Source: Takakia lepidozioides (taxonomy: Eukaryota; Streptophyta; Takakiopsida; Takakiales; Takakiaceae). From it: a stretch of 60,000 nucleotides of DNA. Shown here in pieces: positions 30,876-40,589 of the stretch. Within the stretch, counting starts at the first letter, position 1; each line of letters starts with the position of its first letter. Below the pieces are notes generated by a model, which was given only the letters and a program-made list of their open reading frames with translations, was not told where the DNA came from and did no database searches. The stretch lies in NCBI GenBank assembly GCA_030704615.1, contig CM060733.1, forward strand, positions 17,176,001 through 17,236,000. The letters run 5' to 3'. The translations under genes and the position numbers were made by a program.

Positions 30876-33257
30876 TCACCAGTAATCCCCACAAGAGCAA
30901 ACCCCATCTCGGAAGTGATGAAAGCGGTTCGCATCCCGTACAACAAGTGTCCGCCCAACAATCTTCGAGAGGAACTTACTGGCAGTATGGCAGTCACGAC
31001 ACACCCGAAGGTTCTTGATCACACAGATGGGCATTCCAGGAGACGTGCTGATGAGTCCAAACACAATGGCCAGCTTCTCACTGTGGTGACAAAGAGATAA
31101 TTCCTTTTGCTCCTCCTCCACGTCATGCAACACAAGGCGCGTGTCAGGCATGTACCCTGCCTCCATCATTTGCCCAGACAACCTCCTCAGCTCAGCATGG
31201 ATTTCCTTAATTTTTGGATGCAATCTGTCTTCCATAACAAACTCATGAACCTGGTTGTTCAACTCAATCCAACTGCGCCCTGGCTCCTTTCTCACACCTA
31301 TTTCCTCCATCATTTGTCTAACCTTTGCTGTATCATCCCACCTGCCAGCCGCAGCATAGATGTTGGACAGTAGCACGTAAGCTCCAGCATGCCGTGGATT
31401 GCACTTCAGAACGCATTTTGCAGCACGTTCTGCCAACTCAACATTGCCATGAATTCTGCAGGCACCAAGCAAAGCCACCCACACACAAGTATCAGGTTCT
31501 ATTGGCATTTTCTTAATAAAGTGCTCTGCCTCATCCAATCGCCCTGAACGGCAAAGTAGGTCGACCATGCAGCCAAAATGCTCCACTGCAGGTGTAAGGC
31601 CATGATCTCGACTCATGGAATGAAAGTAGTGATGGCCTTCATCAAATAGGCCCACATGGCTACAAGCGGAGAGAAGAGGTATAAAGCTGATACCGTCTGG
31701 CTGGAAGCCTTCCTGTTGCATATGTTTAAATAGTCTGATGGCTTCCCTACCACACCCATGCTGAGCATATCCTGCGATCATGGCAGTCCATGAAATCACA
31801 TTTCGTTCCAGCATTTCGTCAAACACTTGACGTGCATCCTTGACGCTCCCACATTTGGCATACATGTCGACAAGAGTGGTTTTCAAATTAATGCATACCA
31901 CAATTCCAGCTTTGAGAATGTCAGCATGGACCTGCTTACCCTTTACCAGAGCTCCTATGATGGCAATTGCATTGAGAACACAAATGAATGTGACCCTGTC
32001 GGGCATCACCCCTTCCAGTTGCATTTGCTCATACAATTTGAAGGCCTCTTCACCACAACCCTGCTGGGTATACCCTGTGATGATCGCATTCCATGAGACC
32101 ACATTTCTTTCAGCCATTCTGTCAAACATATGACGTGCATCCTTAAGGCTCCTGCATTTGGCGTACATATCCACGAGACTATTCTCTAAATTAATAGACG
32201 ACTTAATTCCAGTTTTAATGAAGTCAGCATGGACCTGCTTGCCCCTCTCCAGGTGTCCTAGGCTCACACAGGCCTTGAGAACACAAATGAATGTGACCAC
32301 AGCTGGCATCACACCTTGCCGTTGCATTTGCTCATAGATTTTGAAACCCTCTTCACCTTGCCCATGCTGAGCATGGCATGTGATCATGGCATTCCATGAG
32401 ATCACATCTCGTTCAGGCATTTTGTCAAACACTTGACGTGCACCCCTCACACTCCCACATTTAGCATATCCTGCAATCATGACATTCCAGGAGTTCACAT
32501 TTGGTTTTGCCATTTTCTCAAACACTTGTCTTGCATCCTTCATACTCCCACATTTGGCATACATATCAACAAGAGCATTCTCCAAAGTTATGTCTGAGGC
32601 AATTCCCATTTTCAAAATGTTAGCATGGACCTGCTGGGCCCTTTCCAGAGCTCCAAGTCTGCCACACGCTGTCAGAACACAAGTGAACGTGACCCTGTCA
32701 GGCATCACCCCTTCTTGTATCATTTGCTCATAGACTTCCAAAGCCTTCTCAGCATGCCCATGCTTAGCATATCCTGCAATCATCATACTCCAAGTGAACA
32801 TATCTCGTTCAGCCATTTTCTCAAACACTTGTCGTGCATCTGCCACGCTCCCACATTTGCTATACATGTTGATAAGGCTGTTGTCTAAAAAGATGCTTGG
32901 CTTGACTCCACTTTGCACAATGTGGGCATGCACCTGCTTTCCCTCCTCTAGGGCCTTCATGTTGATGCACCCCTGCAAGAGACAGACGTAAGGATTGGAG
33001 TCTGGCCGAACGCCTGTTTGATTCAAAACGTGGAGCGCCTCTTTCAGTCGTCCCTCCTTGCATAGTGACCTTACATTCCCATGAAACCCAGAAGGTTTCT
33101 TGCTGAATCCCACTCTCGGGCCTCCCTCATCAGATTGTGGGTGATCCTCTGCCATGGCAGCTAGCTCTGCTTTCACCCAAGGGGGGTTTGAGGAACTGTC
33201 AATCCAAAGCACTTCCTTTGTTCGCTTATGTCTGAAGTCAGGTGATCTTGGACTTTT
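30876..33257 (-). CDS. PPR-DYW RNA-editing factor, last exon with PDF-motif start
   Basis: One uninterrupted exon of 793 codons. It starts after a consensus acceptor (ctgtcacag at 33266-33258) with KSPRSPDFRHKRTKEVLW and NPPWVKAEL, the second half of an OSB-type PDF motif. From about residue 75 come repeated 31-36-residue PLS-class PPR units, e.g. LINMYSKCGSVADARQVFEK, MFTWSMMIAGYAKHGHAEKA, MPDRVTFTCVLTACG, through about residue 590. Then follow the E/PG-box (KEPGRSWIELNNQVHEF) and a complete DYW cytidine-deaminase domain: HSEKLAIVFGL (His codon about 31083), CRDCH, and terminal CSCGDYW. All zinc and catalytic residues of the HxE...CxxCH pattern are present. Such proteins bind organellar RNA and convert C to U. 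If translation began at the internal Met (AAMAEDHPQ) it would be a PPR-only protein. The exon has no stops, so selection has probably kept it. Confidence 0.93.
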   Translation of the reverse strand, partial: KSPRSPDFRHKRTKEVLWIDSSSNPPWVKAELAAMAEDHPQSDEGGPRVGFSKKPSGFHGNVRSLCKEGRLKEALHVLNQTGVRPDSNPYVCLLQGCINMKALEEGKQVHAHIVQSGVKPSIFLDNSLINMYSKCGSVADARQVFEKMAERDMFTWSMMIAGYAKHGHAEKALEVYEQMIQEGVMPDRVTFTCVLTACGRLGALERAQQVHANILKMGIASDITLENALVDMYAKCGSMKDARQVFEKMAKPNVNSWNVMIAGYAKCGSVRGARQVFDKMPERDVISWNAMITCHAQHGQGEEGFKIYEQMQRQGVMPAVVTFICVLKACVSLGHLERGKQVHADFIKTGIKSSINLENSLVDMYAKCRSLKDARHMFDRMAERNVVSWNAIITGYTQQGCGEEAFKLYEQMQLEGVMPDRVTFICVLNAIAIIGALVKGKQVHADILKAGIVVCINLKTTLVDMYAKCGSVKDARQVFDEMLERNVISWTAMIAGYAQHGCGREAIRLFKHMQQEGFQPDGISFIPLLSACSHVGLFDEGHHYFHSMSRDHGLTPAVEHFGCMVDLLCRSGRLDEAEHFIKKMPIEPDTCVWVALLGACRIHGNVELAERAAKCVLKCNPRHAGAYVLLSNIYAAAGRWDDTAKVRQMMEEIGVRKEPGRSWIELNNQVHEFVMEDRLHPKIKEIHAELRRLSGQMMEAGYMPDTRLVLHDVEEEQKELSLCHHSEKLAIVFGLISTSPGMPICVIKNLRVCRDCHTASKFLSKIVGRTLVVRDANRFHHFRDGVCSCGDYW

Positions 33258-33481
33258 CTGTGACAGACCACGAGTACCCCATAGCCTCACCGACAGCTCC
33301 ATATAGACAGGGTTACAACTGTCCAGCTCCCAAGCATCTTAAATGATGTTGAACCACCTACCAAATGCCAACAGTGCGGCAGCATTTGCAGCTTCTTCAG
33401 AACAAAGAGCAAAATCGTCATTGGTGTAACCAACTGAAGCATCTTCATACCAGCTTCATTCAGAAGTCCTCCTTGACTCAC

Positions 33482-34191
33482 CTTCTCAAGCCTGTTATCC
33501 CACCACAGTGAAGGATCTGAAAAGAATTCTTGCCAGAGTTGTTCTTGGGTCGTCACTTTACCTGCGTGCCAGAAAATGCAAGCGTGAGAGTGTTGGCAGC
33601 TTCTCATTGTCCTTACTGAAGATCACTAATGTAGCTTTTGGAGAACTTTCTGCAAGCAATTGTGATCTCTTTCTGTTGAAGATATACAAACATACCAGAC
33701 ATTGCAGGTGTTGCTGTGGATACTGAAGGGGTCTCTATTGGACAGGGCAACATTTCAAGCCAGCTCATTTGATCATACTCACACTCTGCCAAAGCATGAT
33801 CTACGATATCTGGACTCCCTTCATGAAATTTGAATGGACCTCCAAAGTCCACACCATAATTTGTACCATATTCTGACATCCATCCGCCATCAGATTGTGT
33901 TGGACGTTGTGTCATTGCAGCTAGCTCTGCTTCCACCCAAGGGGCCTTCGACCAACTGTCAATCTCCTTCATGCACTCATGTCGAGAGTCTGGTAGTTTT
34001 GCATGTTTCTGTGGAAACCATGGCAAACAGCTGAGCAGCCTTGTACAGTCCAAGAGACAAAGGCATCTTATCAAACAGCAGGCTACTGTGGACTAATGAC
34101 AGACTGCAGAATAGTCTCACCTCATCGAAACTGCTATCACACCACTGTGATAAATCTGAACTAAACTCCTGTTCTGTGCTCCTTGCTTGAC
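33482..34191 (-). CDS. PDF-motif exons spliced upstream of the PPR-DYW exon
   Basis: Three exons fit GT-AG rules with matching phases. Exon a1 34191-34121 (STEQEFSSDLSQWCDSSFDE), intron 112 bp; a2 34008-33696 (KLPDSRHECMKEID, APWVEAELAAM, then an acidic linker YGVDFGGPFKFHEGSPDIVD), intron; b1 33561-33482 (TTQEQLWQEFFSDPSLWWDN, RLEK), intron 33481-33258; then the PPR exon. a1+a2 and b1+start of the PPR exon each make one PDF motif. Both modules begin with GT completing a codon and are split by a phase-0 intron at the same residue, so they arose by exon-pair duplication. PDF motifs mediate single-stranded DNA binding in organellar OSB proteins. The OB-fold expected upstream is not seen; the exon before a1 is cut off or lies beyond the LINE array, so the N-terminus and any transit peptide are unknown. 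Confidence 0.75.
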
Positions 34192-34284
34192 CTGCATGCA
34201 ACATAACTGAAACATAAGATGTTTAGGAGCTCCCTCTTCACTGAGTTAAGAAATCCAAAGTCAAGGTAGGATCTCTCTCTCTCT
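34192..34284 (-). other. Upstream intron of the PDF-PPR gene, ending at LINE array
   Basis: On the minus strand the sequence cttatgtttcag...ttgcatgcag precedes exon a1, a normal intron end. At about 34266-34284 a (CT)n run starts, at which the LINE array is inserted. Confidence 0.5.
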
Positions 34285-34328
34285 CTCTAGGCTACGGCAA
34301 ACAACGTCTTATGAGTACAATCTCTAGG
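34285..34328 (+). mobile_element. LINE copy 0: 3' tail remnant only
   Basis: Contains ggctacggcaaacaacgtct, tatgagtac and aatctct, identical to the 3' terminus of the full LINE copies. It is immediately followed by the next copy. Confidence 0.8.
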
Positions 34329-35295
34329 CTACGGGCTATGGGTTGATAACTCCAACCAGGCTAAGTCTCTAGAATCCATTGAAGTAGGGGTACTTAAGGA
34401 GTGTATGTCAGCATGCTCCAAAACAGCCAATGTGGCTGTTCGGGGTGAGTTTGGCATTCCGTCCTTAAGCTCCCGACGAGATGAATTCAAGGTCAGATGG
34501 TGGGGTCAGCTGCAACATATGCCCAACACCAGATATCCTAAGTTAATCGACTCTATATCTTGGAAACAGGACGGCCCGGTCAAACAGGCTAAGTCCTGGC
34601 AGAAGAGAGTAGAAGAGATTCTCAAGGACCTGGACCTGGATCCGCAAGCCTTGACCCTGCTGGATAAATCTGACTTAGAGGCTGTAGTGTCCTCAGCCAT
34701 GTCTGTTGCCATGAGATTGTCTGATGAAAATGAAGTTAGGCAGAAAACTTCCCTGAACTTGTTTCCAGTCAGTGACATGGGGGAGGACATCTTGGATGAC
34801 CTCAAGGGTCTACCCACTCTCGGCACTAGACTGAAATTTAAACTCAGGGCAGGAAGCCTACCTTTGAACAGCAAACAGAAGCAGAGAGGAAAGGGAGAGT
34901 GCAATTGCCCGCTGTGTGGGCAATCTGAAGACAGTATTCACTGTCTGATACACTGTCCGGGGTTCTCTCACCAAAGAGACGCTCTCTTCAACTCTATCAA
35001 GGGAATTGTGCCTGTACCCCTGTTTAACAACTTTGAAAGTCTCGAGGCTGAGCCAAAAGCCCAGGCCCTCCTGAGGCCTAGTTTTTGGGCAAATCACACA
35101 CAGCAGATTGATGCTTGTGTGAAGGGATTTCTAGAGGATATCTGGAAAACCCGGATTAATTCTATATATGATGGTAAGTCACACTACCAACGTCAGCCCC
35201 TGACAGAGGTAGGTTCTGTCCCTTTTGTTCCCGCTCAAACTGGGCGCGGGGTCAATGGCCACAAGGCTACGGCAAACAACGTCTTATGAGTACAA

Positions 35296-35320
<25 letters not shown>
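34329..35320 (+). mobile_element. LINE copy A, 5'-truncated in the RT C-terminal region
   Basis: The copy starts at the equivalent of 39620 in copy B and keeps only the C-terminal protein part, open from about 34345 to TGA at 35287-35289. It includes FGIPSLSSRRDEFKVRWWGQ and a Cys/His cluster CNCPLCGQSEDSIHCLIHCP, a putative nucleic-acid-binding finger after RT. It ends with gagtacaat and a (CT)n tail at 35296-35320. Having no frame breaks, it shows the intact form of this region. Confidence 0.9.
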
Positions 35321-35326
<6 letters not shown>

Positions 35327-36191
35327 CTTGTCTCCCTGTCCTCTAGGAAGCCTATTGACATTGGGTGGACTTGAAACGGGAGTACATTAATGTCTCTGTG
35401 ACTAAATGCCGGCCTTGTGACCTCGTGTCCTTGTTTGTTTCGACCTGAAGCGCTTTGCTTCAGGTAAGGTAGTGCATTGGATTTAGTTGGAAAGCTTGGG
35501 GCCTTTCCCTCTTTAGAATATGCCTACACGGGCCATTCCCTGCAACTCCCTGGAGTGTGATCTCTGAATGGTAACAAGCGGACTCCTACCGCTTGGGGGC
35601 AGCCCCTTCGCCCAAATTGGGCAGTTGTATGCTCTGTCTAGCATACTCGGCACTTGGGGCTCGGGTTGGTTCCTGTGCTTAAACTTATGGCCTGCGAAAA
35701 CAATCAAAAATTTAGCTCCTATCAACATCAACACTCCTCAGGGTGATCCCTGGGAATTGGTTACTTATGCCAAATCTAGGGCTTCATATTGAGCATCTTC
35801 ATCCTAGCCAATAGTCCCCCATCGTTCCCATGATGTAACCAAGAAACATGTATGGAATAAATTGCAGGGACAACTCAACCTATTTTCACATTGGTACCAG
35901 GGCCTTCCTATGTAGCAATGCAGAATCTCAGTGGGTAAAACAAAAATTTAATGTCACTCCCTTGCATTCACACTACACCTGCTCCAATCAGAGACCGGAA
36001 ATATCTCTGAAAGTGCACAATCTCTACACAGTGCAAGTCAGACTTAGAGAGGTTATGGTAAAGCTGCACAGGGGCATGTGCGATGACTCTGGCACCCAAA
36101 TCTGCACATCTAATCCCTACTTTGTGAGGGCCCAATTACGGACCAGGCACACCAAGAGGCCCCATGGCAAACATGATTTTCTAATCCCAGG

Positions 36192-38000
36192 ATGGACGAT
36201 GTGTCCTTTAAAACTACATGCTCTAGCTTAGGCTTGGATTTCATGGCTAATGGTACCATCTCGAGACTTGATAACAGGGGTATGTTGAAGGTTGCAATGA
36301 CCAAAAGTGCTTCTAATAGAGTCCCGCATCAATTCAATCTCAAAGAAGTTCGTCCCTTGACTGGCTGGAGAGCGGTCTTAGACATCGGGGATTCAATGGG
36401 GCGCTCTAGGAAGACAACCAAGGGCAACAACTTCAACTTGAGAGTTTGTAATTGGTTTGATGCTCTGGATGAGGTTGAATCCAAACAGCCAGAAGGACAA
36501 GATGCCCCTAAGTGTACGGAACCTGAACGTCCTGAATCTGAAGGATTTGGTACTCTGAATGGCTTACCAATCCTCAAGGTTTACACAAGACGAACAAATT
36601 CTAAACACGGGCTAATTGTCCCCAAGCCGTCAGATGGACAATCTGTCCTTAAGTGTGCAGAGCCTGAACGTCGTGTAACTGAAGGATTTGGTACTCTAAA
36701 TGGTTTACCAATCCTCAAAGTCTACACAAGACGAGCAAAATCTATACACGGGGTAATTGTCCCCAAGCAGTCTGACGGACAATCTGTCCCTATGTGTGCG
36801 GAGCCTGTGCGTCGTGTAACTGAAAGATTTGGTACCCTGAATGGTTTACCAATTCTCAAAGTTTACACAAGACGAGCAAAATTTACACATGGGGTAACTG
36901 TCACCCCTTTGCAGAACGGTTGGCCGTCCAGGAGCAATCACAAGCTACCTAGACGACAAACAATTCACACGCAAAGGGCTGGCTTGCGGCTAGCCACTTT
37001 CAACTTCTCAGGGTTGACCAACCAAAGGAAACAACTTGAAGTGGGACAAGTTCTTCGGACTAATGATATTCATATCTGTGCTGGGCAAGAAACATGGGAA
37101 AAGTCGGATAAACTGGTTGGAGATGTCATTGGTTATAAATGGGCAGGTAAGATGTGTACTCTCAAGGCAGCCTCTGCCAAACGCAGTCAAAAAGGGGTCG
37201 GATTCTTTGTCCGTGATTTCTTGTTTGACAATTGTGAAATTATCAACAAGGGTTTGAGGTACGAGCATAGTATCTGGCTAAAACTGAATTTGAAGGGCGG
37301 CATGAGTACGAAGGACCTCTTTGTTGGTTGTGTTTACATGCCCACAGAGGGGAGCCTTAGTGCTGACGCAGACAAGGCCTTCGAAGATGTACAGCTGGAC
37401 TGTGCTTCGTTCCTTGCCAAAGGTCAGGTGGTACTATTGGGGGACTTCAATGCCCTGGTGGGCAAAGGGATCCATCAGGACGATATCATTGGACCTTTTG
37501 GTGAGGACGAGCTGAATTCTAATGGCAGACGGTTAATTAACTGTCTAGAAGAGCTTCAGCTTTTGACCTTGAATAACAGGACAAGAGGTGACCAAGTGCA
37601 GTGGACTCGTGAGAAACCCCAAACTGGGGAACGTTCCATTGTGGACAATATCATAATGGACAAAATTTTGTTCCCCCAGTGTGCCAATGTGTTGATCGAC
37701 AGAACTGATATTGGTACCTCTGACCACTTCCTGGTTTGGACTGAGATCAAAAGGTGTTTTCCCACCACCAAGAGATCTGTGAAACGTTCGATTCGGAAGT
37801 GGCGCAAAGAAAAATTCCACAATGAGGAGGTCAGGCTGAGTACGTCCAGGCCTTGCAAGAGGCTCTCCCTCATTTTGTCCAATCGCTCCAAGAACTTCAG
37901 TCACGCTCTGTTAACGCAAGAAATGAAGTCGAAAGAGCAGTGGACCCTTGGGAGAGTTTCGTTTCCTCCGTGGCTGACAAGATCATTGGGAGGAAACTAA
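36192..38000 (+). pseudogene. LINE copy B endonuclease ORF with 47-residue repeats
   Basis: N-terminal part carries three tandem 47-residue repeats (FGTLNGLPILKVYTRR). Then follows an APE-type endonuclease: LATFNFSGLTNQ, GQETWE, VGCVYMPTEG, LLGDFNALVGKG, and TSDHFLVWTEIK; these are the metal- and phosphate-binding motifs. Frame is lost near 37832, where copy C has one more A. Copy C has GDFNARVG at the third motif, so the Leu of copy B may be a substitution. Confidence 0.9.
36540..36910 (+). repeat. 141-bp tandem repeats inside LINE ORF
   Basis: Units begin at 36540, 36681 and 36822 with gaaggatttggta (third gaaagatttggta), exactly 141 bp (47 codons) apart; the third is partial. They encode LNGLPILKVYTRR followed by a linker with CAEPERR. 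Copy C keeps only one. Confidence 0.9.
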
Positions 38001-40575
38001 TTGTCTGCAGTAGAGCAGTTAATTGGTGGACTAATGAGATTAAACTCAAGATAGCTGAGAGACGAGCCCTCTATAAAGAGTGCTGCAATTTGGAAACCAG
38101 CAGAGAATTGTGGGCGAGGTACTACCAGCTCCGTAAAGATATCAATCAGCTTGTTAGGTCTCAGAAGAAATTATACTGGGACAAGTTATACAGTGAAATA
38201 AACTCAAACCACCATGGTGGTAATGACAAGAAATTCTGGTTGGCCCTTCAACGTTTGTACAAACCGAAAAACGGTCAGCAAGTACAAGCGCTGAAGACTA
38301 CTAAAGGTGCAGTGGTGACATCATCGGTTGACATTGTCAAAACCCTTTGAACCTCACTACAGTATCCTTGGCAGAACTTCTAGGTCTAACAGTGAGGGGT
38401 CTTCTGCTGAATGGAGGGACACAGTTGGAAAAACTGTTCCTATGATTCAAAACAGCCCTGATGAACTGGAGTATATTTCAATGGCTTATAATGCTCCCAT
38501 TAGTTCTTCTGAGATTGTGGAAGCAATTGAACATTTAAATGGATATAAAGCTGGTGGACCTGATGGTATTGTCAACGAGCTTATCAAGCACGGTGGCGAT
38601 CCCATGATAGAGGCCCTAGTTCTCCTCTTTAACCTTATCTGGAAGACTGAAATGATCCCCTTTCGCTGGCGACAGGGGGTCATTGTCAATCTATACAAGA
38701 AGGGTGACAGAGAAGAACAGGGGAACTACCGTGCCATCACGCTCCTCAATGCTGTTGGCAAGACATTCTGCAGAGTTATAAGTACTCGTCTCGAGGTTGA
38801 TCTGGAGTCTAGAGGTTGTTACCACGAAGGCCAAGCTGGCTTTCGGCGAAACAGGGGCTGTGTGGATCATATCTTCACTCTAAGCCAGATTATCCAGGGA
38901 AGGAAAAAAGAAGGGAAACCCACTTATGTCTTTTTCCTGGATGTCAAAAAGGCTTATGGCACAGTGTGGAGAGATGGCCTATGGTTCCGCCTCTGGTCTT
39001 GTGGGATCAAGGGAAAGATGTGGAGAGTTGTCCACAACTTGTATGCTCACACCAAAAGCTGTGTCACTGTTAACGGACAGAAGTCCAACTTCTTTGACAT
39101 AGACGAAGGTGTAGCTCAAGGATGTACTCTCTCCCCTCTGCTCTTCAATGTTTTCATCAATCAACTCCTCGAGGATGTGGAAAGTGAGGGATTTGGGTTT
39201 AAGGGTGGGTGATACCACCATACCAGCCCTTATGTTTGCGGATGACTTCGCAGGCATAGGGGAGACTCCAACCAATCTCCAGGAGTTGATTGATTGCGCG
39301 AAGAGATACTTTGATCTTTGGGGGCTAGAGGCTAATGTCAGCAAATGTGCAGTGGTAGCATGCAACGACAGAGGAGAGGGAGGAAGTGATCTTAAGTGGC
39401 AGTGGGGTAGCCAAGAGATCCCGGTCCTCCCTTCCTACACTTACCTGGGCGTTGAGTTCTCCTCCAATTGTAATTGGGATGCACATATCCGGAAAGTTGT
39501 TCAAACTGGCAAGGGCAAAGCTCTGGGGCTCACTAAATTTTTCCACTGCAGAGGGGTCAACTCTGAGGTTAAGAAAACCATGCTTTGTCGCGTTATTAGA
39601 CCTGCCTTGGAGTACGGATCTGCTATATGGGTTGATAACTCCAACCAGGCTAAGTCTCTAGAATCCATTCAAGTGGGGGTGCTTAAGGAGTGTATGTCAG
39701 CATGCTCCAAAACAGCCAATGTGGCTGTTCGGGGTGAGTTTGGCATTCCGTCCTTAAGCTCCCGACGAGATGAATTCAAGGTCAGATGGTGGGGTCAGCT
39801 GCAACATATGCCCAACACCAGATATCCTAAATTAATCGACTCTATATCTTGGAAACAGGACCGCCCTGTCAAACAGGCTAAGTCCTGGCAGAAGAGAGTA
39901 GAAGAGATCCTCAAGGACCTGGACCTGGATCCGCAAGTCTCGACCCTGCTGGATAAATCTGACTTAGAGGCTGTAGTGTCCTCAGCCATGTCTGTTGCCA
40001 TGAGATTGTCTGATGAAAATGAAGTTAGGCAGAAAACTTTCCTGAACTTGTTTCCAGTCTGTGACATGGGGAGGACATCTTGGATGACCTCAAGGGTCTA
40101 CCCACGCTCGGCACTAGACTGAAATTTAAACTCGGGGCAGGAGCCTACCTTTGAACAGCAAACAGAGCAGAGAGGAAAGGGAGAGTGCAATTGCCCGTTG
40201 TGTGGGCAATCTGAAGACAGTATTCATTTTCTGATACACTGTCTGGGGTTCTCTCACCAAAGAGACGCTCTCTTCAAATCTATTAAGGGAATTGTGCCTG
40301 TACCCCTGTTTACCAACTTTGAAAGTCTCGAGGCTGAGCCAAAAGCCCAGGCCCTCCTGAGGCCTAGTTTTTGGGCAAATCACACACAGCAGATTGATGC
40401 TTGTGTGAAGGGATTTCTAGAGGATATCTGGAAAACCCGGATTAATTCTATATATGGAGGTAAGTCTTACTACCAACGTCAGCCCCTGACAGAGGTAGGT
40501 TCTGTCCCTTTTGTTCCCGCTCAAACTGGGCGCGGGGTCAATGGCCACAAGGCTACGGCAAACAACGTCTTATGA
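37853..40575 (+). pseudogene. LINE copy B reverse transcriptase and C-terminal ORF pieces
   Basis: Three overlapping frames (37853-38350, 38328-39212, 39148-40122, then 40198-40575) together give a non-LTR RT: GYKAGGPDGIVNELIK, NYRAITLLNAVGKTF, HEGQAGFRRNRGCVDHIF, FFLDVKKAYGTVW, GVAQGCTLSPLLFNVFINQL and the catalytic LMFADDFAGI (near 39235). The C-terminal domain has the CPLCGQSEDSIHFLIHC cluster. Comparison with copies A and D shows each break to be a one-base insertion or deletion. Confidence 0.9.
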
Positions 40576-40589
40576 GTACAATCTCTCTC

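Larger units (their letters stand above)
35321..40589 (+). mobile_element. LINE copy B, near full length
   Basis: About 5.3 kb: a 5' leader (35321-36191), a region with APE-type endonuclease, reverse transcriptase, the Cys/His cluster, the 3' terminus and a short CT tail (40576-40589). It is the most complete copy. Leader sequence (gcctattgacattgggtgg, ccggccttgtgacctcg) also starts copy C, defining the 5' side of the element. Single-base indels near 37832, 38345, 39200 and 40070 break the frame. A 127-codon frame at 35848-36231 might be a first ORF. Confidence 0.9.

Noticed and set aside
31107-32888. Plus-strand ORFs across the PPR exon
   Set aside because: They are shadows of the minus-strand PPR repeats.
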